48,895 bases of DNA from Streptomyces sp. NWU339 (GTDB lineage Bacteria; Actinomycetota; Actinomycetes; Streptomycetales; Streptomycetaceae). Under the pieces are notes generated by a model. That model made no database searches and was not told the DNA's origin. It was given only the letters and a program-made list of their open reading frames with translations. The position numbers were made by a program, and so were the translations under genes. Positions 8,064-14,959 of this stretch are shown in pieces. Within the stretch, counting starts at the first letter, position 1; the number at the start of each line of letters is the position of its first letter. The stretch covers positions 1 to 48,895 of the forward strand of contig NZ_QFRK01000005.1 in the NCBI RefSeq assembly GCF_003143855.1, read 5' to 3'.

Positions 8064-8861
8064 TCATCCCCCGCGCCCCTGTACGCCCGCTGGTCGGGTG
8101 CCGAGGGCACGGGAGATGCCGCGTGCGGCCGTGCGGACCACGGGGAGGTGGGACCGGGCGGCGGCGTCGTTGGGTACGACCACGCCGACGGCCGCGACGA
8201 CGCCGCCCGAGCCGTCGCGCACGGGGGCCGCGATGCCGAGTGCGTCCTCGTGCACGAAGCCGGGGCAGTACGCGTAGCCGTCGCGGCGGACGGCGGCGAG
8301 CTGGGCACGCAGCCTGCCCGGGGCGACGGGGGTGGCGGCGGTGTAGGCGTTCAACCGCCCTGCCTCGACGACCTGTTCGCGCAGCCCGGCGGGGGCGTGC
8401 GCGAGCAGGACGAGGCCGCTGGAGGAGGCGTGCAGCGGCAGGCGGCCCGCGATCCGCGTGTAGTTGACGACGGAGCCGGGCGCGGACAGCCGTTCCACGA
8501 ACAGCACCTCCTCCCCGTCGCGCACGGCGAGCTGCACGTGGTGGCCGACGACGTCGTGGACGCCCTCCAGGAACGGCATGGCGCGCTCGCGCAGTGTGAG
8601 GGCGGGCGAGGCGCGCGAGGCCAGCTCCCACAGACGCACCCCGACCCGTACCAGGCGCCGTTCGTCGCGCACCAGCAGCCCGTGCGCGACGAGTTCGGCG
8701 ATCAGGCGGGAGGCGGTGGCCACGTGCAGTCCCGACCGGCGCGCGATCTCGGAGACGGACAGTGCGGGCTCGTCCTGGGTGAACGCCTCCAGGATGCGCA
8801 CCGCCCGCGTCAGGACCGACTCGCCGGGTCCCCCCGCGCTCACAGGTCGAGGACCGCTCAC
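8064..8861 (-). CDS. IclR-family transcriptional regulator (1)
   Basis: 265 aa if started at GTG 8861, which overlaps the reductase stop (GTGA); an equally possible GTG at 8843 exists because the start region is tandemly duplicated. The N-terminal winged helix is LTRAVRILEAFTQDEPALSVSEIARRSGL with recognition helix HVATASRLIAELVAHG; the C-terminal effector-binding domain includes QLAVRDGEEVLFVERL and GYAYCPGFVHEDALGIAAPV. IclR proteins bind aromatic acids and either repress or activate adjacent catabolic genes. This is the last gene of the minus-strand van-like operon, so it probably controls it. It is a paralogue of the regulator at 12773-13600. Confidence 0.85.
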   Translation of the reverse strand: MSGPRPVSAGGPGESVLTRAVRILEAFTQDEPALSVSEIARRSGLHVATASRLIAELVAHGLLVRDERRLVRVGVRLWELASRASPALTLRERAMPFLEGVHDVVGHHVQLAVRDGEEVLFVERLSAPGSVVNYTRIAGRLPLHASSSGLVLLAHAPAGLREQVVEAGRLNAYTAATPVAPGRLRAQLAAVRRDGYAYCPGFVHEDALGIAAPVRDGSGGVVAAVGVVVPNDAAARSHLPVVRTAARGISRALGTRPAGVQGRGG

Positions 8862-8872
8862 AGGTCGAGGAC
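8837..8872. repeat. 18-bp perfect tandem duplication at a stop/start junction
   Basis: The 18-mer CGCTCACAGGTCGAGGAC occurs twice in a row (8837-8854, 8855-8872). The right copy encodes the reductase end (VLDL-stop) and carries the GTGA overlap; the left copy repeats both signals, giving the IclR gene two in-frame GTG codons six codons apart. Confidence 0.9.
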
Positions 8873-9844
8873 GAGGCGGGGGCAGGCGGCCCGGGAGACG
8901 CAGATCATCATGGTGTCGTTCGCGGCCTGCTCGTCGGGGGTGAGGAGGGAGTCGCGGTGGTCCACGGCGCCGTCGAGCACCGGCGTCTCGCAGGTGCCGC
9001 AGGTGCCCTCGCGGCATGAGGACAGCACCTGCACGCCCGCCTGCTCGACGGCGTCCAGCACCGAGACACCGGGCGGCACCGTCACGGTGCGGCCGCTGCC
9101 GGCCAGTTCGACCTCGAACTCCTCCTCCAAGACTGCGGGTTGAAGGCCCTTGGGGGCGAACCGCTCGGTGTGCAGGGCGGCGTGCGGCCGGACGGCGCAG
9201 TGTTCCTCCACCGCCCGCAGCAGGCCTTCCGGGCCGCAGCAGTAGACCGACGTGTCCGGGAGCGGGCTGCCGAGCAGGGCGTCCAGGTCCGGCAGGCCGT
9301 GTGTGTCCTGCGGTACCAGGCGGACGCGCTCGCCGTAGGCGGAGCGCAGCTCGGCGTGGAAGGCCATGGAGGCAAGGGTGCGTCCGCCGTACACCAACTC
9401 CCAGTGAGCACCCTGACGTTCGGCTTCGGCGAGCATCGGGAGGAGCGGGGTGATGCCGATGCCGCCGGCCAGGAACAGGTAGCGGGGCGAGGGCTGGAGC
9501 GCGAAGTGGTTGCGCGGGCCGCGCACCCGTACCGGGTCGCCGGGGGCCAGGCGGTCGTGGACATGGGCGGAGCCTCCCCGCCCGTCCGGCTCGCGCAGCA
9601 CGGCGACCTGCCAGCGGGTGCGGTCGGCGGGGTCGGAGCACAGCGAGTACTGGCGGGTGAGTTCCGGGGTGAGCCGGAGGTCGATGTGGGCTCCGGGGCG
9701 CCAGGGCGGCAGGTCGCCGCCGTCGGGGCGGGCGAGGGTCAGTCGCACGACGCCCCGGGCGACGGTGTCCCTGCCCTCGACGACCAGGTCGAGGTCGGTC
9801 TCGGTGCCGCTCTCCTGGGCGCGCGTGGGGATCACGGTGGTCAC
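8858..9844 (-). CDS. vanB: VanB-type oxidoreductase (FMN/NAD/2Fe-2S phthalate dioxygenase reductase family)
   Basis: 328 aa from ATG 9844. Domain order is that of the PDR/VanB family. Flavin domain, about 15-115: RQYSLCSDP binds FMN. NAD(P)H domain, about 116-230: FLAGGIGITPLLPML and YCCGPEGLL. C-terminal plant-type ferredoxin, about 240-328: SSCREGTCGTCETPVL plus a distal Cys in MICVSRA supply the four 2Fe-2S ligands. It would pass electrons from NADH to the Rieske oxygenase encoded at 10076-11143. The genes are co-oriented with only the 73-aa gene between them. A close paralogue lies at 13914-14930. Confidence 0.88.
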   Translation of the reverse strand: MTTVIPTRAQESGTETDLDLVVEGRDTVARGVVRLTLARPDGGDLPPWRPGAHIDLRLTPELTRQYSLCSDPADRTRWQVAVLREPDGRGGSAHVHDRLAPGDPVRVRGPRNHFALQPSPRYLFLAGGIGITPLLPMLAEAERQGAHWELVYGGRTLASMAFHAELRSAYGERVRLVPQDTHGLPDLDALLGSPLPDTSVYCCGPEGLLRAVEEHCAVRPHAALHTERFAPKGLQPAVLEEEFEVELAGSGRTVTVPPGVSVLDAVEQAGVQVLSSCREGTCGTCETPVLDGAVDHRDSLLTPDEQAANDTMMICVSRAACPRLVLDL

Positions 9845-9857
9845 GGTGCTTCCTTCG

Positions 9858-10079
9858 TCAGGCGAGGGCGGGCTCGGGCGTCCCGGCGGGCAGGGGCGCC
9901 GCAGCGGCGGGCGGGTGGTGCCCCTCGGGGTGGGCGAGCAGCCAGTCCCACAGTTCCACCGGGTCCTCGAACTCGCGCTCGGCGCCGCAGTGGCAGACGG
10001 CGAGCAACCGGTCGGTGCCGAGGACCCAGTGGATGCGGTAGACGCCGCCGGTGAGCGCCGGGGGATGCAGCGGGCTCAT
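9858..10079 (-). CDS. Small CxC protein of the van-like operon
   Basis: 73 aa, starting at ATG 10079, which overlaps the Rieske oxygenase stop by four bases (ATGA), strong evidence for translation. The core is GGVYRIHWVLGTDRLLAVCHCGAEREF followed by DPVELWDWLLAHPEGH, a beta-hairpin with a C-x-C pair and then a helix. Only two Cys are present, with His residues further on, so metal binding would need a Cys2His2-like arrangement or a dimer. It looks like the small hypothetical proteins encoded within actinobacterial Rieske operons. An accessory or assembly role is only inferred from position. Confidence 0.7.
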   Translation of the reverse strand: MSPLHPPALTGGVYRIHWVLGTDRLLAVCHCGAEREFEDPVELWDWLLAHPEGHHPPAAAAPLPAGTPEPALA

Positions 10080-11143
10080 CGGGACGCCGCCGCCGGGCTG
10101 TCCTGCTCCGCTCCTTCGGCGGCCAGGCGGGCGAGGATCCGGCGCGCGGCGAGGCCGCCGGTGTCGATGTTGATGGACAGCTCCTGGTAGCCGTCCTGCT
10201 CGGTGTCGAGGGCCTTCTGCAGCACGTTGAGCGCGACCACGTCCTGCAGGACCACGGTGCGGTTGTTCTCCCGCAGGAAGTCGGAGACCTCCTGGTCCCC
10301 CGGCGCGAAGTCCCGGGCCACCGCCCAGAAGTCGTAGGTGGTCTTCTCGGTGGACGGGGTGATGGCGTAGACGACCTCGACGTGGAAGGCGTGCGGGTCG
10401 CTGCCGTCCGGGTTCGGCCCCGGCGCGCCGACGGGGGCGATCCGGGAGTGCAGGAGGTAGAGGCACGGGGCGTGGTACTCGATGTCCTGCCAGCGGGTGA
10501 TGCGTCCGGTGATCCCGGTGGACGTGGCGTAGAACGGGGGGCATTCGGCGTCGTCCATGTGCCGGCTGACGTAGACGATGCCGGCCCGGTCGTCCACCTC
10601 GGTGGTGATGGGGGTCTCGGCGACCTCCGGGGTGCCGATGTACCCGCCGTGCAGATACGTCTCGTGGGAGAGGTCCAGCAGGTTGTCGACCAGCAGCCCG
10701 TAGTCGCTGTCGATGGTCTCCATGCCGGACACGACGGTGTAGTCGGGCGAGTCCATCCACGGGGCGCGCGGTGGCAGGGTGGTGCCGGGCTCGCGGTCGC
10801 CGATCCACACCCACACGAAGGCGTCCTGTTCGAGGACCGGGTAGGTGGCCAGCCGGGCCGTGCGGGGGATGCGCTGCTGTCCGGGTACGGACACGCACAC
10901 GCCGTCGGTGCCGTACGTGAAGCCGTGGTAGCCGCAGACCACGCGGTCGCCGTCGAGGCGGCTCGGCTTCTCCGAGAGCGGGAAGCGGCGGTGCACGCAG
11001 CGGTCCGCCATGGCGACCGGACGGCCGTCCTCGGTCCGGTAGAGCAGGATCGGCTCGCCGAGGACGGTGCGGCCGAGCAGTTCGCGGCCCACCTCGTGGG
11101 CGTAGGCGGCCACGTACCACTGGTTGCGGACGAAAGCGGTCAC
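10076..11143 (-). CDS. vanA: VanA-type Rieske non-heme iron oxygenase (vanillate O-demethylase-like)
   Basis: 355 aa from ATG 11143, beginning MTAFVRNQWYVAAYAHEVG as VanA-type proteins do. The Rieske cluster ligands are CVH (ADRCVHRRFPLS) and CGYH (DRVVCGYHGFTYG). The mononuclear iron site is in DNLLDLSHETYLHGG (two His, with a downstream Asp expected). The family removes the methyl group of vanillate and related methoxybenzoates as formaldehyde, using electrons from VanB. Neighbouring VanB, aromatic-acid transporter and IclR genes support this. The exact substrate (vanillate, anisate, veratrate, dicamba-like) cannot be read from the sequence. Confidence 0.85.
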   Translation of the reverse strand: MTAFVRNQWYVAAYAHEVGRELLGRTVLGEPILLYRTEDGRPVAMADRCVHRRFPLSEKPSRLDGDRVVCGYHGFTYGTDGVCVSVPGQQRIPRTARLATYPVLEQDAFVWVWIGDREPGTTLPPRAPWMDSPDYTVVSGMETIDSDYGLLVDNLLDLSHETYLHGGYIGTPEVAETPITTEVDDRAGIVYVSRHMDDAECPPFYATSTGITGRITRWQDIEYHAPCLYLLHSRIAPVGAPGPNPDGSDPHAFHVEVVYAITPSTEKTTYDFWAVARDFAPGDQEVSDFLRENNRTVVLQDVVALNVLQKALDTEQDGYQELSINIDTGGLAARRILARLAAEGAEQDSPAAASR

Positions 11144-11179
11144 GGTGTTTCTCCTTACGGGCGCGATGGCCGGGCGGGG

Positions 11180-12541
11180 TCAGGGGGCGTCGCCGACGGC
11201 GACGGCGGGGGCGGGGGCGGCCGGGCGGGCTCCGGTCGCGCGGGACGGGCGCAGCGCCAGGACGACGATGCCGGCCGCGACGAAGATCGAGCCCACTGCG
11301 AGGTAGAGGCTCTGCGGGCTCCAGCCGGTGTCCAGCAGGGCACCGGCGGCGGTGGGCGCCACGATCGATCCGACGCGGCCGACGGCGAGCGCGCAGCCGA
11401 TGCCGGTGGCGCGCACGGACGCGTCGTAGACGACGGGGTTCAGGGCGTACAGGCCGGCCACACAGCCGTTGGCGAACACGCCGATGAGGGCGCCGAGGGT
11501 GAGGGCCGCCCACAGGGCGGAGGTGGAGAGGATGAAGCCGGACAGCAGGACGGCGGTGAGGATCAGGTAGGCGGTCAGCACGTGGCGGAGCTGGAACCGG
11601 GAGGCGAGGGCGCCGAGCGCCGCCGCGCCGAAGATGCCGCCGAGGTTGAGCAGGGTGCCGCCGGTCAGGCCCTGGGCGCTGGAGAGTCCCGCTTCGATCA
11701 GCAGGGTCGGTGTCCAGCTGGTGACGAAGTAGAAGCCGGACATGACCAGGAAGAACGCGGACCACAGCAGCACCGTGGAGCGGCGCAGCGGACCGGCGAG
11801 CAGCTGCCGGAACCCTGCGGTGATCGAGGCGGAGGGCTGCTCGGTGGTCTCGGGCAGCCGGGACTGCGTGGGCAGTCCCATGCGGCGGGCCAGCGCGTTG
11901 ACCCGCTCCAGCGCGCCCTTGGGCCTGCGGGTCAGCAGGAAGTCCAGCGATTCGGGCAGGGTGGCCCAGGCCAGTGGTACGACCACGGCGGTGGCGACAC
12001 CGCCCGCCAGGAAGACCGACCGCCAGCCGAAGCGGTCGACCATGCCGACGGCGAGCAGCCCGCCGAGGGTGGCGCCGATGGCGTAGCCGGTGGAGTTCAG
12101 GCTGACGGCCAGGCCCCGCCAGCGGCGCGAGGCGTACTCGCCGGACAGGACGTTGCTGCAGGCCAGGACGCCACCGATGCCGACGCCGGTCAGTACGCGG
12201 AGCACTCCGAGCTGAGTGGCGGACTGGGCGGCGGCCGAGAGCAGCATGCCGACGGCGGCGACGCTGAGACAGCCGAGCACGACCGGGCGGCGGCCCACAC
12301 GGTCGGCCCACGGCGCGATGCCGAGCGCGCCGAGCGCCATGCCGACCAGTCCGGCGCTGAGCAGCAGGCCGAGCTGGGAGGACGACAGTCCCCATTCGGC
12401 GGAGACGCTCTTGCCGGTGAAGGCCATCACCAGCACGTCGAAACCGTCGAGGACGTTGAGCAGGACGCAGACCACGATCACGCGCCACTGGAAGCGGCTC
12501 ATCGCCCCCTCGTCGAGGGCTTCGCGCAGCGGGCGGTTCAC
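11180..12541 (-). CDS. MFS aromatic acid:H+ symporter (AAHS family)
   Basis: 453 aa from GTG 12541 (VNRPLREALDEGAMSRFQW), with GGAG 7 bp upstream; the longer frame to 12682 adds only non-homologous sequence. Twelve membrane segments are visible. AAHS hallmarks: LNVLDGFDVLVMAFTGK in TM1 (the DGxD motif binding aromatic acids) and PWADRVGRRPVVLGC in the TM2-3 loop; a central loop carries LPESLDFLLTRRP. Family members (PcaK, VanK, BenK) import protocatechuate, vanillate or benzoate. It is immediately upstream (36 bp) of vanA in the same direction, so it probably supplies the substrate. Confidence 0.88.
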   Translation of the reverse strand: MNRPLREALDEGAMSRFQWRVIVVCVLLNVLDGFDVLVMAFTGKSVSAEWGLSSSQLGLLLSAGLVGMALGALGIAPWADRVGRRPVVLGCLSVAAVGMLLSAAAQSATQLGVLRVLTGVGIGGVLACSNVLSGEYASRRWRGLAVSLNSTGYAIGATLGGLLAVGMVDRFGWRSVFLAGGVATAVVVPLAWATLPESLDFLLTRRPKGALERVNALARRMGLPTQSRLPETTEQPSASITAGFRQLLAGPLRRSTVLLWSAFFLVMSGFYFVTSWTPTLLIEAGLSSAQGLTGGTLLNLGGIFGAAALGALASRFQLRHVLTAYLILTAVLLSGFILSTSALWAALTLGALIGVFANGCVAGLYALNPVVYDASVRATGIGCALAVGRVGSIVAPTAAGALLDTGWSPQSLYLAVGSIFVAAGIVVLALRPSRATGARPAAPAPAVAVGDAP

Positions 12542-12714
12542 CGCGCGGCTCCGGCGCGTGAACGGGTGGGGAAACGATCCATGACAGCACTCCGTTGTCG
12601 ACTGCTGGGACACGGACCGCCCCGCCCGCGGAAGGACGCGGCTCGGTCTGCTCCCGGTGGGCGGGGCGGCTGGTGCGGTCATCCTGGGCGCGGGTCCCCG
12701 GTCCGGTCAGGGCC

Positions 12715-12733
12715 TTTCCCGGATGCCGGGAAA
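12715..12733. promoter_or_regulatory. Palindromic candidate operator upstream of the transporter
   Basis: TTTCCCGG-ATG-CCGGGAAA, perfect 8-bp arms with a 3-bp centre, in the 231-bp gap between the IclR stop (12773) and the transporter start (12541). IclR proteins bind short palindromes in such positions. A weak terminator for the IclR gene is the alternative. Confidence 0.45.
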
Positions 12734-12772
12734 CAATTCCGTCCCGGCCCGGTGCGGCGGGGCCGCGCGGGG

Positions 12773-13600
12773 TCAGGAGGCCGTCCGGCCCGGCCGGGTG
12801 AGCGCCCGTGAGATCGCCCGTGCGCTGGCGCACACCAGCGGCGCGAGCTCGTGCGCCGAGCGGCTGCCGTGCCGCACGACCAGCGACACGGCCGCGGCCA
12901 CCTCGTCCCCCGGCCCGTACACCGGCGCGGCCACCGACAAGGCGTCCATCGTGACCTGACGGTCGCTCACGGAGTAGCCGTCGCGGCGGACGGCGGCGAG
13001 CATCCGGCGCAGCGTGTGCGCGTCGGTCACGGTCCGCCGGGTGAACCGGTGGAACGGGCCGGCCAGTACCTTCTCCTGCACGTCGAGCGAGGCGTGGGCC
13101 AGCAGGACCAGGCCGCCCCCGGTGACGGTCAGCGCGAACCGCCCGCCCACCCGGGTGAGCACCGGCACCGCCCCGGTGCCCGCGATCCGCTCCACGAACA
13201 CCAGCTCGTCGCCCTCGCGCACGGCGAGTTGCACGTTCTCGCGGGTGATCTGCGACATGTCCTCCATGAACGGCAGGGCACTCTCCCGCAGTCCCTGCCC
13301 GCGCGGAGCCAGCGCTCCCACCTCCCACAGCCGCAGCCCGATGCGGTAACGGCCGTCCTCGCCCCGCTCCAGCGCGCCCCAGCCGATCAGTTCGCCGAGC
13401 ATCCGGTGCACGGTCGACGTGGGCAGGTCCGAGCGCCGTGCCAGCTCGCTCAGCGTCATCGCCGGATGGTCGGCGTCGAACGCCTCGAGGATGCGGAACG
13501 CCCGGGCCAGCACCGGGCCGGTGCCGGTCCCGGCGCAGCGCGCCCCGGCCCGGTCGTCAGCGGTCTTCGCGCGCGTCATCGCCTGCACTGTCACGCTCAC
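12773..13600 (-). CDS. IclR-family transcriptional regulator (2)
   Basis: 275 aa from GTG 13600, with AAAGG close upstream; in-frame starts at 13594, 13588 and ATG 13579 are alternatives. Winged helix: LARAFRILEAFDADHPAMTLSELARRSDLPTSTVHRML; effector domain: NVQLAVREGDELVFVERIAG through GYSVSDRQVTMDALSVAAPV. It is clearly paralogous to the regulator at 8064-8861. It is divergent from the reductase-P450 pair and upstream of the transporter-vanAB operon, so it could control both. A very strong inverted repeat lies 15 bp before its start codon. Confidence 0.88.
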   Translation of the reverse strand: MSVTVQAMTRAKTADDRAGARCAGTGTGPVLARAFRILEAFDADHPAMTLSELARRSDLPTSTVHRMLGELIGWGALERGEDGRYRIGLRLWEVGALAPRGQGLRESALPFMEDMSQITRENVQLAVREGDELVFVERIAGTGAVPVLTRVGGRFALTVTGGGLVLLAHASLDVQEKVLAGPFHRFTRRTVTDAHTLRRMLAAVRRDGYSVSDRQVTMDALSVAAPVYGPGDEVAAAVSLVVRHGSRSAHELAPLVCASARAISRALTRPGRTAS

Positions 13601-13615
13601 CCACCTTTCTTTCCA

Positions 13616-13650
13616 CCGCTCGGATCCCGCCGGTGGCGGGATCCGAGCGG
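13616..13650. promoter_or_regulatory. Perfect 16-bp inverted repeat in the divergent intergenic region
   Basis: Arms CCGCTCGGATCCCGCC (13616-13631) and its exact complement (13635-13650) with a 3-nt centre. It lies between the divergent IclR (start 13600) and reductase (start 13914) genes and would be in the IclR mRNA leader. It could be an operator or an RNA hairpin hindering translation. The rest of the 313-bp gap contains no recognisable gene. Confidence 0.7.
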
Positions 13651-13913
13651 ACTACGGCTCCGCCCGAGTGTCGGAGAAGTCGTGCGATACGTCGAGGGGT
13701 GGCTCATCACGCGCCGGGCCAGCCCTCCCCGGCCCCGGTCCCGGGCCGGGGAGGGCCGGGGAGCCGCGTCACCGAACAGGCCCTGCGGTGACGGGTGCGG
13801 AACGCCCCGGTGACGGACACGGGAAGTCCGCCTCTCACTGGATGAGAATGCCGTCGCCGCGGTCGCGCCCTGCCGAGCATCCTGCCTGCAACCCAGAGAC
13901 GGGAGGCGACAGC

Positions 13914-14930
13914 GTGGTCGGAAACAGCGTGGTTGCTCGTGGCGCGCGACGTGCCGCCGGGGCACGGCCGGCGCCGGGCGGCGCGGGGAGCGCGGTGACT
14001 CTGGAGGTCGCGGCCAAGGAGCCGGTGGCCGACGGAGTCGCCGCCCTCACTCTCGCGCATCCGGGGGGAGCACGCCTCCCGGACTGGACGCCGGGCTCTC
14101 ACATCGATCTGGTCCTGCCGAACGGAACGACCCGGCAGTACTCGCTGTGCGGTGACCGGTGGGACGCCCACACCTACCGGATCGCGGTGCTGCGGGAGCC
14201 CGGGGGGCGGGGCGGATCCGCCTTCGTGCACGACCGCCTGCACGCGGGTGACCGGGTCGGGGTGGGCGGACCGCGCAACCACTTTCCGCTGGTGCCCTCG
14301 CGGAGCTACCTGTTCGTCGCGGGCGGCATCGGGATCACGCCGCTGCTGCCGATGGTCCGTCAGGCCGAGATGACCGGAGCGGACTGGCAGTTGCTGTACG
14401 GGGGCCGCACCCGGGCGTCCATGGCGTTTCGCGACGAACTCGTCGCGGTGTACGGCGACCGGGTCCACGTCGTGCCGCAGGACGAGCGCGGACTGCTCGA
14501 CCTCGACGCATGGCTCGGCACGCCGCGGCCGGACACGAAGGTGTACTGCTGCGGTCCCGGCCCGCTGCTGAACGCGGTGGAGGCCGCCTGTTCCCCGTGG
14601 CCGCCGCACGCTCTGCGCACCGAGCGGTTCACCGCCGGCGCCCAGCGGGCCGCGGTCCGCGACACGGCCTTCGAGGTCGAGCTGCGGCGCTCCGGACGCA
14701 CCGTCACGGTCACGCCCGACGTGTCCGTGCTGGATGCGGTGCGCGGCGCCGGTGCGGAGGTGCTCTCGTCGTGCGGGCAGGGCACCTGCGGCACCTGCCT
14801 GACGCCGGTCCTCGAGGGGCGCCCCGACCACCGGGACGCGATCCTCGCCGACCACGAGCGCGCCGCGAACGACTGCATGTTCCCGTGCGTGTCCCGATCC
14901 TGCGACGACCGTCTGGTGCTCGACCTGTGA
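13914..14930 (+). CDS. VanB/PDR-type oxidoreductase, probable P450 redox partner
   Basis: 338 aa from GTG 13914, preceded by GGGAGG at 7 bp. It has the same three-domain layout as the reductase at 8858-9844: FMN motif RQYSLCGDRW, NAD(P)H motif FVAGGIGITPLLPMV with YCCGPGPLL, and C-terminal ferredoxin SSCGQGTCGTCLTPVL plus Cys in FPCVSRS. The two are strongly alike along their length. It is followed after 29 bp by a CYP199A-like P450 gene, so it probably delivers electrons straight to that P450. Classical CYP199A enzymes instead use a separate ferredoxin and ferredoxin reductase. The pair is transcribed away from the IclR gene. Confidence 0.85.
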   Translation: MVGNSVVARGARRAAGARPAPGGAGSAVTLEVAAKEPVADGVAALTLAHPGGARLPDWTPGSHIDLVLPNGTTRQYSLCGDRWDAHTYRIAVLREPGGRGGSAFVHDRLHAGDRVGVGGPRNHFPLVPSRSYLFVAGGIGITPLLPMVRQAEMTGADWQLLYGGRTRASMAFRDELVAVYGDRVHVVPQDERGLLDLDAWLGTPRPDTKVYCCGPGPLLNAVEAACSPWPPHALRTERFTAGAQRAAVRDTAFEVELRRSGRTVTVTPDVSVLDAVRGAGAEVLSSCGQGTCGTCLTPVLEGRPDHRDAILADHERAANDCMFPCVSRSCDDRLVLDL

Positions 14931-14959
14931 ACACGTCCCCTGCGTCCTGTGGAGCCCCC

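Noticed and set aside
9858..13328. 1156-codon minus-strand frame
   Set aside because: Its last 73 codons are the real CxC protein; the rest is out of frame with VanA, the transporter and IclR and reads as Arg/Pro-rich noise.
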